A program made the position numbers and the translations under genes. This document shows positions 1 to 7,796 of a DNA stretch of 17,057 nucleotides, piece after piece. Each line of letters opens with the position of its first letter. The stretch's first letter is position 1. This DNA is from JAEDES01 sp964616405 (lineage in GTDB: Bacteria; Bacillota_I; Bacilli_A; RF39; UBA660), in contig CAZTRE010000023.1 in assembly GCA_964616405.1 (NCBI GenBank), positions 1-17,057 of the forward strand, written 5' to 3'. The notes under the pieces were generated by a model. The model did no database searches, was not told the origin of the DNA, and saw only the letters and a program-made list of their open reading frames with translations.

Positions 1-99
1 AAGAAAGTTGGTCAACGTAGAAATATGTTACAATACTTAGCTAAGAAAGATATCCAAAGTTATCGCGAAGTAATTAAAAAATTAGGATTACGAAAATAA
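1..99 (+). CDS. rpsO: 30S ribosomal protein S15, 3' end only
   Basis: This is an open frame entering from the left edge and ending in TAA. The 32 visible residues include GQRRNMLQYLAKKD and YREVIKKLGLR, the highly conserved C-terminal end of ribosomal protein S15. S15 binds the central domain of 16S rRNA early in 30S subunit assembly. The family is about 88-89 residues long, so roughly 56 N-terminal residues lie outside the window. It sits upstream of pnp as in Bacillus and many other bacteria, although here a terminator and a small extra gene separate the two. Identification is firm from the C-terminal signature and the context. Confidence 0.95.
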   Translation, partial: KKVGQRRNMLQYLAKKDIQSYREVIKKLGLRK

Positions 100-105
100 T
101 AAAAG

Positions 106-135
106 TAGACACTTATTTTTAGTGTCTATTTTTTT
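106..135 (+). terminator. Rho-independent terminator after rpsO
   Basis: A perfect 8-bp stem (TAGACACT at 106-113 with AGTGTCTA at 121-128) encloses a 7-nt loop and is followed by a run of seven T. It starts 7 bases after the rpsO stop. Because the next start codon follows only 16 bases after the T-run and no promoter is obvious in between, it may act as a partial terminator or attenuator for the downstream genes. Confidence 0.85.
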
Positions 136-151
136 AATAGGGAAGGTTAAT

Positions 152-481
152 ATGAAGGTAAAAAATTTAATGATTGGAAACATAATTAGAATAGAAAGTC
201 AACGAATCCCCATGGAAGATTATTATCCATCAAGGTTCGATGAATTTGTTAATTCTCCAGTGGATCTTGGGGAAAGCCTTTTCTATAGATCAAAAGATAA
301 TGCCTATGATATAATTAATTTTAAAAAATATAAGTTAGCAAGAAAACAAAAACAATATAGCGATGATTCAATAAATAAAAAAGCAGTCATATTCCAAAGA
401 GATTTCAGTGACTTTTCGTCTAGAAAGAGAATGTCCAGAAAAGCTGCCGTTTTATTATATCGTAGCCAAATAAACAAGTAG
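152..481 (+). CDS. Small hypothetical protein between rpsO and pnp
   Basis: This encodes 109 residues that I do not recognise. The start chosen is ATG at 152, preceded by the SD-like GGGAAGG. An upstream in-frame GTG at 122 lies inside the rpsO terminator hairpin and is rejected. The protein has no signal peptide or membrane segment. It is rich in Lys, Arg, Tyr and Asp, with a basic C-terminal third (KKYKLARKQKQY, SSRKRMSRK), so nucleic-acid or ribosome association is possible but is only inferred from charge. It ends 30 bases before pnp and is probably co-transcribed with it. In Bacillus pnpA directly follows rpsO, so this is an insertion into a conserved gene pair. The gene is likely real because of its SD, uninterrupted frame and tight spacing. 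Confidence 0.7.
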   Translation: MKVKNLMIGNIIRIESQRIPMEDYYPSRFDEFVNSPVDLGESLFYRSKDNAYDIINFKKYKLARKQKQYSDDSINKKAVIFQRDFSDFSSRKRMSRKAAVLLYRSQINK

Positions 482-511
482 ACAAACATTAACATAGATA
501 GGAGAAGTAAA

Positions 512-2695
512 ATGAAGAAAACTTTCGAATTAGACTTTCATGGTCGTAAACTTATCGTCGAACATGGAGAATTAGCCAAACAAGCTGATGGCTCTGTTTT
601 GGTAAGATATAACGATACAGTTATTTTAACTGCTGCTGTAGTAAGCAAATCAGTCAACTTATTATCAGATTTTTTTCCACTAACAGTAAATTATCAAGAA
701 AAACTTTACTCAGTAGGAAAAATACCTGGAGGATTTATTAAAAGAGAAGGACGTCCAAGTGAAGCTGCAACTTTAGCCGCTCGTATGATTGATCGTCCAA
801 TGAGACCACTATTCCCAGAAGGGTTCAAGAATGAAGTACAAATAATTTCAACAGTATTATCAGTTGATCAAGATTGTTCGCCTGAATTAACTGCTATGTT
901 TGCATCATCCCTAGCTGTGTCAATCTCTAAAATTCCATTTAATGGACCAATAGCTGGAGTTAAAGTAGGTCGTGTAGATGGAGAATTAATTATTAACCCA
1001 ACTCCAGAACAACTAGAAAGATCAGAATTAGAATTAACAGTAGCTGGAACTAAAGATGCTATTAACATGGTTGAATCAAGTGCTAAACAAGTATCAGAAG
1101 ATGTAATGCTAGAAGCTTTAATGTTTGGTCATGAAGCTATTAAAGAATTAGTTAAATTCCAAGAAGAAATAATTGCTGAAATTGGTGCTCCAAAAATGGA
1201 ATATGAAACACTAGTGCCAGAAGAAAAAATGGTTGCTCGTATTAAAGATTTAGCAACTGCAAAAATGGATAAGGCGCTTCGTATCAAAGATAAACTTGAA
1301 AAGTATGCTGCCATCGATGCCGTAAGAGAAGAAATTGTTGAACTATACACCAAAGAAAATGAAGATAAATTAAAAGATCAAGAACTAAAAGAATTATTAG
1401 TTAAAGTAAATATGGTTATTTCAGATATAGAATATGAATTATTTAGAAGTATTGTTGTTAAAGAAAAACAAAGAGCTGATGGACGTAAGATGGATGAAAT
1501 AAGACCGCTATCAACTGATATTGATTTACTTCCAAGAACTCATGGTTCAGCACTTTTCACTCGTGGAGAAACTCAAGCCCTTTCCGTAACAACTCTAGGT
1601 GCCCTAAATGAACATCAAATTATAGATGGTTTATCAATGGAAGATCAAAAACGTTTTATGTTACATTATAATTTTCCACAATTTTCTGTAGGAGAAACTG
1701 GTAGATATGGTGCTCCAGGACGTCGTGAAATTGGTCATGGTGCCTTAGGAGAAAAAGCACTAGCTCAAGTAATTCCTTCAGAAGAAGAGTTCCCATATAC
1801 AATTCGTGTAGTATCAGAAATTCTAGAATCAAATGGTTCATCATCACAAGCTTCAATTTGTGCAGGTTGTATGTCTTTAATGGCTGCCGGAGTTCCAATT
1901 AAAGCTCCAGTTGCAGGTATCGCAATGGGATTAATTACTCATGAAGATGACTATACTATTTTAACTGATATTCAAGGAATGGAAGATCACTTAGGAGATA
2001 TGGACTTCAAAGTAGCTGGTACAAAAGATGGTATCACTGCTTTACAAATGGATATTAAGATTTCTGGAATTACAGAAAATATTTTAAGAGAAGCTCTAGC
2101 GCAAGCTAAAAAGGCTCGTCTACAAATCTTAGATACAATTACTTCTCAAATTGCAGAGCCACGTAAAGAAGTATCTAAGTATGCTCCAAAGATGGTAACC
2201 TTTACTATTAATCCTGCTAAGATCAAGGATGTCATCGGCCGTGGTGGGGAAACTATTACCAAAATCATTTGTGATGCTTCTAATGTTACAGAAGTTACTA
2301 ATGTTAATGCTGTTAAAGTTGACTTAGAGGACGATGGTAGAGTAATAATTTATCATACAGATAAAGAAATTATTGAAAAAACAAGAGCTATGATTGAAGA
2401 AATCGTTCGGGAAGTAGAAATCGGCAAAATTTATGATGCCAAAGTAGTTAAAGTCGAAGACTTTGGATGTTTTGTTCAACTATGGCCAGGTTGTGAGGGT
2501 TTAGTCCATGTTTCCCAACTTGCTCATGAACGTGTAGAAAAAGTCGAAGACGTTGTTAAAGTTGGTGATGAAATAATTGTAAAAGCTCTAGGTCCAGATA
2601 AAAAAGGAAGACAAAATTTCTCAAGAAAAGATGCACTTCCAAAACCAAAGAAAAAAGAAACTAAAGAACCTACTGATGAACCAGTAGAGGCCTAA
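512..2695 (+). CDS. pnp: Polynucleotide phosphorylase (PNPase)
   Basis: This encodes 727 residues, the normal family length. PNPase degrades RNA 3' to 5' by phosphorolysis, releasing nucleoside diphosphates, and works as a ring-shaped trimer in mRNA turnover. The domain order is complete. The first RNase PH core opens with ELDFHGRKLIVEHGELAKQA and contains FIKREGRPSE and RMIDRPMRPLFPEGF. A helical linker follows. The second RNase PH core starts near residue 325 (RADGRKMDEIRPL) and carries GAPGRREIGHGALGEKAL and EDHLGDMDFKVAGT, whose aspartates match the catalytic pair known from the E. coli enzyme. Next come a KH domain with the GRGGETI loop near residue 575 and an S1 domain at about 638-712 (GKIYDAKVVKVEDFGCFVQL). 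The start is ATG after AGGAGAAG. The short tail is rich in Lys, Glu and Pro. Confidence 0.98.
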   Translation: MKKTFELDFHGRKLIVEHGELAKQADGSVLVRYNDTVILTAAVVSKSVNLLSDFFPLTVNYQEKLYSVGKIPGGFIKREGRPSEAATLAARMIDRPMRPLFPEGFKNEVQIISTVLSVDQDCSPELTAMFASSLAVSISKIPFNGPIAGVKVGRVDGELIINPTPEQLERSELELTVAGTKDAINMVESSAKQVSEDVMLEALMFGHEAIKELVKFQEEIIAEIGAPKMEYETLVPEEKMVARIKDLATAKMDKALRIKDKLEKYAAIDAVREEIVELYTKENEDKLKDQELKELLVKVNMVISDIEYELFRSIVVKEKQRADGRKMDEIRPLSTDIDLLPRTHGSALFTRGETQALSVTTLGALNEHQIIDGLSMEDQKRFMLHYNFPQFSVGETGRYGAPGRREIGHGALGEKALAQVIPSEEEFPYTIRVVSEILESNGSSSQASICAGCMSLMAAGVPIKAPVAGIAMGLITHEDDYTILTDIQGMEDHLGDMDFKVAGTKDGITALQMDIKISGITENILREALAQAKKARLQILDTITSQIAEPRKEVSKYAPKMVTFTINPAKIKDVIGRGGETITKIICDASNVTEVTNVNAVKVDLEDDGRVIIYHTDKEIIEKTRAMIEEIVREVEIGKIYDAKVVKVEDFGCFVQLWPGCEGLVHVSQLAHERVEKVEDVVKVGDEIIVKALGPDKKGRQNFSRKDALPKPKKKETKEPTDEPVEA

Positions 2696-2711
2696 TGAAA
2701 TAATTAATTAT

Positions 2712-2738
2712 AAAAGGTTCAGTAATTGAACCTTTTTT
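2712..2738 (+). terminator. Rho-independent terminator after pnp
   Basis: A 10-bp perfect stem (AAAAGGTTCA at 2712-2721 with TGAACCTTTT at 2727-2736) encloses the 5-nt loop GTAAT. The T-run formed by the 3' arm extends to 2738. It begins 17 bases after the pnp stop codon. Confidence 0.9.
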
Positions 2739-2746
2739 CATATACT
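2718..2746 (+). promoter_or_regulatory. Possible promoter inside the pnp terminator
   Basis: TATACT at 2741-2746 matches the -10 box seen before smc and is 17 bases downstream of a weak -35 candidate, TTCAGT, lying within the terminator hairpin. Transcription would begin around 2753, giving a leader of about ten bases before ATG 2763. The -35 is poor, so read-through from pnp is the alternative. Confidence 0.35.
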
Positions 2747-2762
2747 TTTTTAGGTGAATACA

Positions 2763-3614
2763 ATGTTTAAAAAGATAATCCAAGTTACCTTTGTTTTATT
2801 GCTTTCCATATTTAGCTTTTATTACACAAATAAATCGATAGATGTAATACGTATGCAAGATCCTATTATGAAAACAATAAAAGCAACCGAAGAAAAGTAT
2901 GAAGTTCCATCCCAAAATGCCCTTATAAAAGATGATACAATTATTCCCGGAATATCAGGCAAAGTAATTGATTATAATGGAACTTACAATAAAATGAAAC
3001 GATATGGTGCTTATAATGAAGTGTTAACAACTCTAAAAGAAGAAAAACCAACCGTCTCCGTAGAAGATTATTATGACAAATATATAATTAGTGGCAATCC
3101 AACAAAAAAAAGTGTTGCCTTAGTTTTTAAAGTTGAAAATCGATCACCAAATGCAATCAGTGAAATTTTAAATTCCAAACAATCAAGAGCGACATTTTTT
3201 ATTGATGGTTACTATTTAGAAAATAACTATGATGAAATATCAGCTATGACAAATCATGAATTAGAGCTTTTATCCTATAACTCTACTTATGACAAAATCT
3301 ACTTTTCTGCTAGCAAAGATTACCTAGAAACAATAACAAAGAAACCCTTAAAGTATTGTTATTGTGACTACGATAATAAGGAAATAATTAATCTTTGTCA
3401 AAGCCTTAATATGCATACAGTTTTACCAACTATAAAAATTTTCTCGAATCCCTTTCAAGAAGTTAAGGAAAAACTTTCCAATGCCTCAATTATTGTCTTT
3501 TCTATTACAGATCAGACAACAAATGAATTGCCCATTATTATTGACTACATAAAAAGTAGGGGATATACTCTAACAACTTTAACCGACCTTCTTAATGAAA
3601 ATATTGATAAATAA
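2763..3614 (+). CDS. Membrane-anchored, catalytically degenerate polysaccharide deacetylase-like protein
   Basis: This encodes 283 residues starting at ATG 2763, chosen because AGGTG at 2752-2756 is well spaced from it; a GTG at 2754 overlaps that SD. An N-terminal hydrophobic segment (about residues 5-20) predicts a membrane anchor with the rest outside. Residues of about 115-280 follow the NodB deacetylase pattern: SVALVFKV (core strand), RATFFIDG, NHELELLSYNS, a middle strand region, ASIIVFSI, and a closing IKSRGYTLTTLTDLL. The active site is missing: the usual TFDD is FKV at 122-124, and the two His of the H-x3-H motif are Leu170 and Ser174. The gene position after rpsO-pnp matches Bacillus ylxY, a deacetylase-family gene, so orthology is plausible. 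It is likely a cell-wall-associated binding or scaffold protein rather than an enzyme; that role is inference. Confidence 0.72.
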   Translation: MFKKIIQVTFVLLLSIFSFYYTNKSIDVIRMQDPIMKTIKATEEKYEVPSQNALIKDDTIIPGISGKVIDYNGTYNKMKRYGAYNEVLTTLKEEKPTVSVEDYYDKYIISGNPTKKSVALVFKVENRSPNAISEILNSKQSRATFFIDGYYLENNYDEISAMTNHELELLSYNSTYDKIYFSASKDYLETITKKPLKYCYCDYDNKEIINLCQSLNMHTVLPTIKIFSNPFQEVKEKLSNASIIVFSITDQTTNELPIIIDYIKSRGYTLTTLTDLLNENIDK

Positions 3615-3632
3615 GGTAATGTGTGATATACT
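3604..3632 (+). promoter_or_regulatory. Predicted sigma-A promoter for the lipoprotein gene
   Basis: TTGATA (3604-3609) and TATACT (3627-3632) are separated by exactly 17 bases, overlapping the end of the upstream gene. The expected transcription start is near 3639, just ahead of the SD AGGGGG at 3647-3652. If real, the GTG at 3623 would lie upstream of the transcript and could not be the start codon. Confidence 0.55.
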
Positions 3633-4546
3633 TTATAAAGTCAATTAGGGGGAAAATTAAGAAAAAGAGATTTTTATCATTAGCACTAGCACTAACTATG
3701 ATGATAAGTTTAGTATCATGCAGTAAAAAGGATGAAACGATTCCATATACCTTCGGCGAAGTCTTAGAAATGTTTGCCGATGATACAAATTTAGATGAAT
3801 TAATGGAAGTAGCACAACCTATTAGTATTACTGAAGAAGAAAGTAATAAAGAAATGGAATTATCTGAAGCAATCAAATCATTAGAAGTACGGTTACAAAT
3901 AAATGATGTATTTATACAAAATGGAATTGCAGCCAATCAACAGCAAACACCTGACAAAAACGATAAGTATTCCAACTTGAGCCCTGATGATGCAAAAATA
4001 TTATTAGAAAGTCTTGAAAAAGATAATTTAAGTGACATTGAGAAATTAAGAATTTGTGCTGGGTTATCTCAAGCTGCTACTGACAATAAAAAGTGGCTTC
4101 AAGATAATGGCTTACCTATTTCTGAGGCCCTATTAAAAGCTGTAATCAAAGCCGCAGTATGTGAGTATAGTGGTCTTGAAATAGAAAACTATAATTCATG
4201 TTTTATTGGCTCTGCACCTAACAAGAATGAGGAACCTATAACCCCTATTGTGCTAAAAGATCCAGAGAGTGCTTATGAACTAACTTATAACATACCTGTA
4301 AATAGACAAAATCCTCTATCTGATGCCTTAAGAACACTATATGTAGTTCAAAAGACAGGGGACCACTCATTTGACTTTGCTATACATTGGTGTAAACAAG
4401 CCCTAGAATGCAGCAAATTAATTGCTACTTCTGGTGTAGAATTAGATGATAATTTTCTTGTATCAACAGAGTCACCAAAGGATGCTAGAGCTAAAATACT
4501 ATCCAAAAAAACAAATGAAACATCTACAGGACCAAAGGAAGATTAA
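3623..4546 (+). CDS. Hypothetical secreted lipoprotein
   Basis: The N-terminus is a lipoprotein signal: a basic stretch (KIKKKR), a hydrophobic core (FLSLALALTMMISL) and the lipobox LVSC with the Cys to be lipidated (residue 33 from GTG 3623). The mature part, about 275 residues, is acidic and probably mostly helical, with four Cys (in RICAG, AVCEY, NSCF, HWCKQALEC spaced along it) and a Thr/Lys-rich tail. I recognise no family. The start is unresolved. GTG 3623 has only a weak SD (AAGG) and overlaps a good promoter. The stronger SD AGGGGG at 3647 is followed not by ATG but by ATT at 3656, three bases away, which would give a 296-residue protein with Cys 22. It is followed by a terminator and then smc; no partner gene suggests its job. 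Confidence 0.72.
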   Translation: MIYFIKSIRGKIKKKRFLSLALALTMMISLVSCSKKDETIPYTFGEVLEMFADDTNLDELMEVAQPISITEEESNKEMELSEAIKSLEVRLQINDVFIQNGIAANQQQTPDKNDKYSNLSPDDAKILLESLEKDNLSDIEKLRICAGLSQAATDNKKWLQDNGLPISEALLKAVIKAAVCEYSGLEIENYNSCFIGSAPNKNEEPITPIVLKDPESAYELTYNIPVNRQNPLSDALRTLYVVQKTGDHSFDFAIHWCKQALECSKLIATSGVELDDNFLVSTESPKDARAKILSKKTNETSTGPKED

Positions 4547-4559
4547 AATCTTCTTTTTT
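4534..4559 (+). terminator. Rho-independent terminator overlapping the lipoprotein stop
   Basis: AAAGGAAGAT (4534-4543) pairs with ATCTTCTTTT (4548-4557) with one G-T wobble; the core GAAGAT/ATCTTC is perfect. The 4-nt loop TAAA contains the stop codon of the preceding gene, and T residues continue to 4559. Confidence 0.75.
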
Positions 4560-4581
4560 CTATGTCATATAAAGAAATCAT

Positions 4582-4610
4582 TTGTCTAAATGTTTATTTT
4601 ATTGTATACT
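4582..4610 (+). promoter_or_regulatory. Predicted sigma-A promoter for smc
   Basis: TTGTCT (4582-4587) and TATACT (4605-4610) are 17 bases apart. Transcription should start near 4617, right at the SD AGGGTGAG (4618-4625), so the untranslated leader is only about 13 bases. Confidence 0.7.
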
Positions 4611-4629
4611 TATAAATAGGGTGAGTAGT

Positions 4630-7584
4630 ATGTACTTAAAAGAAATAGTAACAAGTGGTTTTAAATCATTTGCTGACAAATTAGATATTAAATTAGACGG
4701 GAAAATTACTTGTATTGTCGGACCGAATGGTTCTGGTAAAAGTAATGTTGTTGATGCTGTAAGATGGGTCTTGGGAGAACAATCGGTTAAGTCTCTTCGT
4801 GGAGAGGGGTCTATGAGTGACGTTATATTCTCTGGAAGTAAAAGCCGTAATCCCTTAAACGTTGCCAGTGTCGAATTAATATTTGATAATTCTGATCATT
4901 ATTTAAATGTTCCATATACAGAAATTTCTATCAAAAGAAGAGTTTATCGTAGTGGCGAAAACGAATATTATTTAAATAATGACAAATGCCGTTTAAAAGA
5001 TATAACAAATTTACTTATAGACTCCGGTATGGGTAAAGAATCATTTAATATTATTTCTCAAGGAGAAGTAGAAAGAATATTAAGTAATTCACCAACAGAT
5101 CGACGTATTATTTTTGAAGAAGCGGCCGGAATTTTAAAATATAAAAAAAGAAAAGAAGAGGCCTTAAGAAAACTCGATCGAACTCACAATAACATTGATC
5201 GTGTTAACGATATTATTGGTGAATTAGAAAGCCAAGTTGCGCCTTTAAAAGACCAATCGGAAAAAGCCAAGGAATATTTAGAAAATAAGAAAGGGCTTGA
5301 TGAATATGAAGTCGCCTTACTTGCATATGATATAGAAAATTCTAACCAAAAATTATCTGCCGATAAACAGCGTAAAGAGAAATTAGACAAAGAAATTTTA
5401 ACCTTATCAGCGGAAGCTAGTAAATATGATGCCAAATACATTGAAGAGTCAACGAAACTAGAAAAACTAGAGAAAGAGCGTTTAGAATTAAATAGGCGCC
5501 TTCTAAATATAACTGGAGAAGTTGAACGTCTTAATGGTGAAAAAAGACTCTTAAAAGAACGTAGTAAAACTTCTAAAGAAGAAAATGAACTTAAAGAAGA
5601 AATTAGACAAATCTTAGAGAAAAAGTCTAAGTTAGAATCTCTTATACCTACAATAAAAGCTGACTTAAATTTAATAATTACTTCCTCTAATAAAAAAGAA
5701 CAAGAGCAACAAGAACTAGATCATAATATAGAAAGTGCCAAGGCAAAAAAAAATATGCTGACTAATGATTATTCAAAGCATGAACAAGAACTTATTTCAA
5801 TTAAACACAAAATTACAAACTTACAAACTGAAATAGAACAAGGTGGCGATATGCCAAATAGTGTTCGTAGCATTTTAAAATCAACTAGTTTAACAGGAAT
5901 ACATAATACTATAGGTAACATCTTATCAATTGAAGATAAATACACTAAAGCATTAAATATTGCGATTGCTGCTAACAAAAATTTTATTATAACTGCTGAT
6001 GAAGACTCAGCCAAGAAAGCAATTAGCTACTTAAAAGATAATCGTTTAGGTCGTGCCACATTCTTCCCATTAACTGTAATTAAAGACAGATTTGTTGATT
6101 ATGATAACCTAAACAAATTAAAATCTAGTAATGACTTTATTGGTATCTTAAGTGACTTAGTTACTTACAATAAAAAATATAAAAATATTGTTGAAAACCA
6201 ATTAGGACAAACCATAGTAACAGAAGATATTGATTCTGCAACAAGATTAGCTAGATTAATAAATAATAGATATAAAGTTGTAACACTAGATGGCGATGTT
6301 GTTAATGTCGGGGGTTCAATGTCCGGTGGGTCCCTAAATCCAACAAAATCAATTATTACAATTAAACAAGACCTTCGCCATACTGAAGAAAAAGAAGCTA
6401 TTCTAAAAGAAGAACTAAAAGAAATTCAACTAGAACTAACAGATGTAAATAAAGAAATTTCTGATTTAGAAGAATCAGCTTTTGAGATATCTAAGGACAA
6501 AGTGACCCTAAAAGAAAAGTATGATACAAAGAATTTAGAATTACATTCTGTTGAACAAGATCTTGCATCAGCCACTAAAGAATGGGAGACGCTAGATTCT
6601 ATAAGTAATAACTCACTTGATAAACAAGAACAAGAATTAATTAAATTATTCCATGAAAAATCAAGTGAAAAGGAACAACTTCAAATGACAATTTCATCTT
6701 TGACCAAAGAAATAGAAAATTTAAAATTATCTCTTGAAGAGGAGCAGGCTAAAGATAAATTAAAAAATTCTACTTTAAGAAACTTAGAAAAAGAAGCTCG
6801 TGAATTAGAAATTAGTATGAATCGTCTTGATGTTAAACTAGATAACATGCTTACAACTCTAAGTGAAGATTATGAGCTTACATTTGAAAGAGCCGCCGCT
6901 GAATATAAATTAGATGTTGAACCAGAAGAGGCTAGAATTAAAGTAAATAATTTCCGTGCTAATATCAAACGTATAGGTATGGTAAACTTAGCTGCCATTG
7001 AAGAATATGAACGTGTTAATACAAGATATATTTTCTTAACTAATCAACGTGAAGACTTATTAAAAGCAGAAGATACCTTACTTGAAATAATGAATGAAAT
7101 GGATGATGTAATGAAAGAGGAGTTTGCTAAAACATTCGAACTCGTTCGCACAGAATTCCAACAAGTATTTAAAGAATTATTCTCAGGGGGCTCAGCTGAT
7201 CTTAAGTTAACAGAGCCTACTAACTTACTCACAACCGGTATTGAAATAGTAGCTTCTCCTCCGGGTAAAAAACTAACTACAATCTCTCTTTTATCTGGTG
7301 GTGAAAAAACCCTAACAGCAATTTCTCTACTATTTGCCATATTAAATGTTAGAACAGTTCCATTCTGTTTATTTGATGAGGTAGAGGCTGCTCTAGACGA
7401 GGCAAATGTTAACCAATTTGGTAAATACCTAGATCATTATAAAAATAAAACACAATTTTTAATAATTACTCACAAGAAAAAAACCATGGAATATGCCAAT
7501 ACACTATATGGTATAACCATGCAGGAATCAGGTGTTTCAAAGTTAGTAAGTGTTAAACTAACCGATCATGAAGAATTCTTATAA
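4630..7584 (+). CDS. smc: Chromosome partition/condensation protein SMC
   Basis: This encodes 984 residues starting at ATG 4630 after AGGGTGAG. A TTG at 4582 that would lengthen it lies in the promoter -35 box and is rejected. SMC is the ATPase of the bacterial condensin; it dimerises at the hinge and compacts and helps segregate chromosomes with ScpA and ScpB. Visible parts: N-terminal head MYLKEIVTSGFKSFADK with Walker A GPNGSGKS at 31-38; head motif FEEAAGILKYKKRKEEA; a first coiled coil to about 405; the hinge at about 406-567 ending in GGSMSGGSL; a second coiled coil; the signature SGGEK at 889-893; and Walker B FCLFDEVEAALDEAN with Asp916-Glu917. It is about 200 residues shorter than B. 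subtilis SMC, the loss being in the coiled coils, a length typical of Mollicutes. Unlike in Bacillus it is not followed by ftsY. Confidence 0.97.
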   Translation: MYLKEIVTSGFKSFADKLDIKLDGKITCIVGPNGSGKSNVVDAVRWVLGEQSVKSLRGEGSMSDVIFSGSKSRNPLNVASVELIFDNSDHYLNVPYTEISIKRRVYRSGENEYYLNNDKCRLKDITNLLIDSGMGKESFNIISQGEVERILSNSPTDRRIIFEEAAGILKYKKRKEEALRKLDRTHNNIDRVNDIIGELESQVAPLKDQSEKAKEYLENKKGLDEYEVALLAYDIENSNQKLSADKQRKEKLDKEILTLSAEASKYDAKYIEESTKLEKLEKERLELNRRLLNITGEVERLNGEKRLLKERSKTSKEENELKEEIRQILEKKSKLESLIPTIKADLNLIITSSNKKEQEQQELDHNIESAKAKKNMLTNDYSKHEQELISIKHKITNLQTEIEQGGDMPNSVRSILKSTSLTGIHNTIGNILSIEDKYTKALNIAIAANKNFIITADEDSAKKAISYLKDNRLGRATFFPLTVIKDRFVDYDNLNKLKSSNDFIGILSDLVTYNKKYKNIVENQLGQTIVTEDIDSATRLARLINNRYKVVTLDGDVVNVGGSMSGGSLNPTKSIITIKQDLRHTEEKEAILKEELKEIQLELTDVNKEISDLEESAFEISKDKVTLKEKYDTKNLELHSVEQDLASATKEWETLDSISNNSLDKQEQELIKLFHEKSSEKEQLQMTISSLTKEIENLKLSLEEEQAKDKLKNSTLRNLEKEARELEISMNRLDVKLDNMLTTLSEDYELTFERAAAEYKLDVEPEEARIKVNNFRANIKRIGMVNLAAIEEYERVNTRYIFLTNQREDLLKAEDTLLEIMNEMDDVMKEEFAKTFELVRTEFQQVFKELFSGGSADLKLTEPTNLLTTGIEIVASPPGKKLTTISLLSGGEKTLTAISLLFAILNVRTVPFCLFDEVEAALDEANVNQFGKYLDHYKNKTQFLIITHKKKTMEYANTLYGITMQESGVSKLVSVKLTDHEEFL

Positions 7585-7606
7585 AGAAGTGTTTACTTCT
7601 TTTTTT
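7583..7606 (+). terminator. Rho-independent terminator overlapping the smc stop
   Basis: An 8-bp perfect stem (AAAGAAGT at 7583-7590 with ACTTCTTT at 7595-7602) has the loop GTTT and a T-run to 7606. The left arm begins inside the smc stop codon, and the next promoter starts two bases after the T-run. Confidence 0.88.
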
Positions 7607-7607
7607 C

Positions 7608-7636
7608 TTGATTATAAATCAAAAATGATGTATAAT
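7608..7636 (+). promoter_or_regulatory. Promoter of the first tandem peptidase gene
   Basis: TTGATT (7608-7613) and TATAAT (7631-7636), a perfect -10 box, are 17 bases apart. The -10 box and everything downstream to codon 44 are identical to the second copy, while the -35 region is not. Confidence 0.8.
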
Positions 7637-7796
7637 ATACACTACTTAAAAGAAAGGGATACATTATGGAGAAAAGGGTAGTTTCTATTAGCCTTGTCAG
7701 TGACACTTTAAAAGAAAAAATCATTAAGATTAAGTTTGACGATACAACTATGGAAGATGCCAAGAAATTAATTGATGGTCTTTTGTCACAACAAGA
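7630..7796 (+). repeat. Perfect 167-bp direct repeat, copy 1
   Basis: These 167 bases are identical, without gaps, to 9272-9438 (offset 1642). The repeat covers the -10 box, the leader, the SD AGAAAGGG and codons 1-43 plus two bases of codon 44. The base before it (T versus A) and the base after it (A versus G, a silent change) differ. Similarity decays gradually over the next roughly 140 bases. Confidence 0.97.

Noticed and set aside
122..151. GTG at 122 as start of the small gene before pnp.
   Set aside because: It lies inside the 3' arm of the rpsO terminator hairpin and has no SD; ATG 152 has GGGAAGG upstream.
3592..3936. Minus-strand open frame across the deacetylase-like/lipoprotein junction.
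   Set aside because: It covers a predicted promoter and signal peptide on the plus strand and has no SD or recognisable protein.
4582..4629. TTG at 4582 as start of smc.
   Set aside because: It coincides with the -35 box of the smc promoter, and SMC proteins begin with the MYLKEI-type strand found at ATG 4630.
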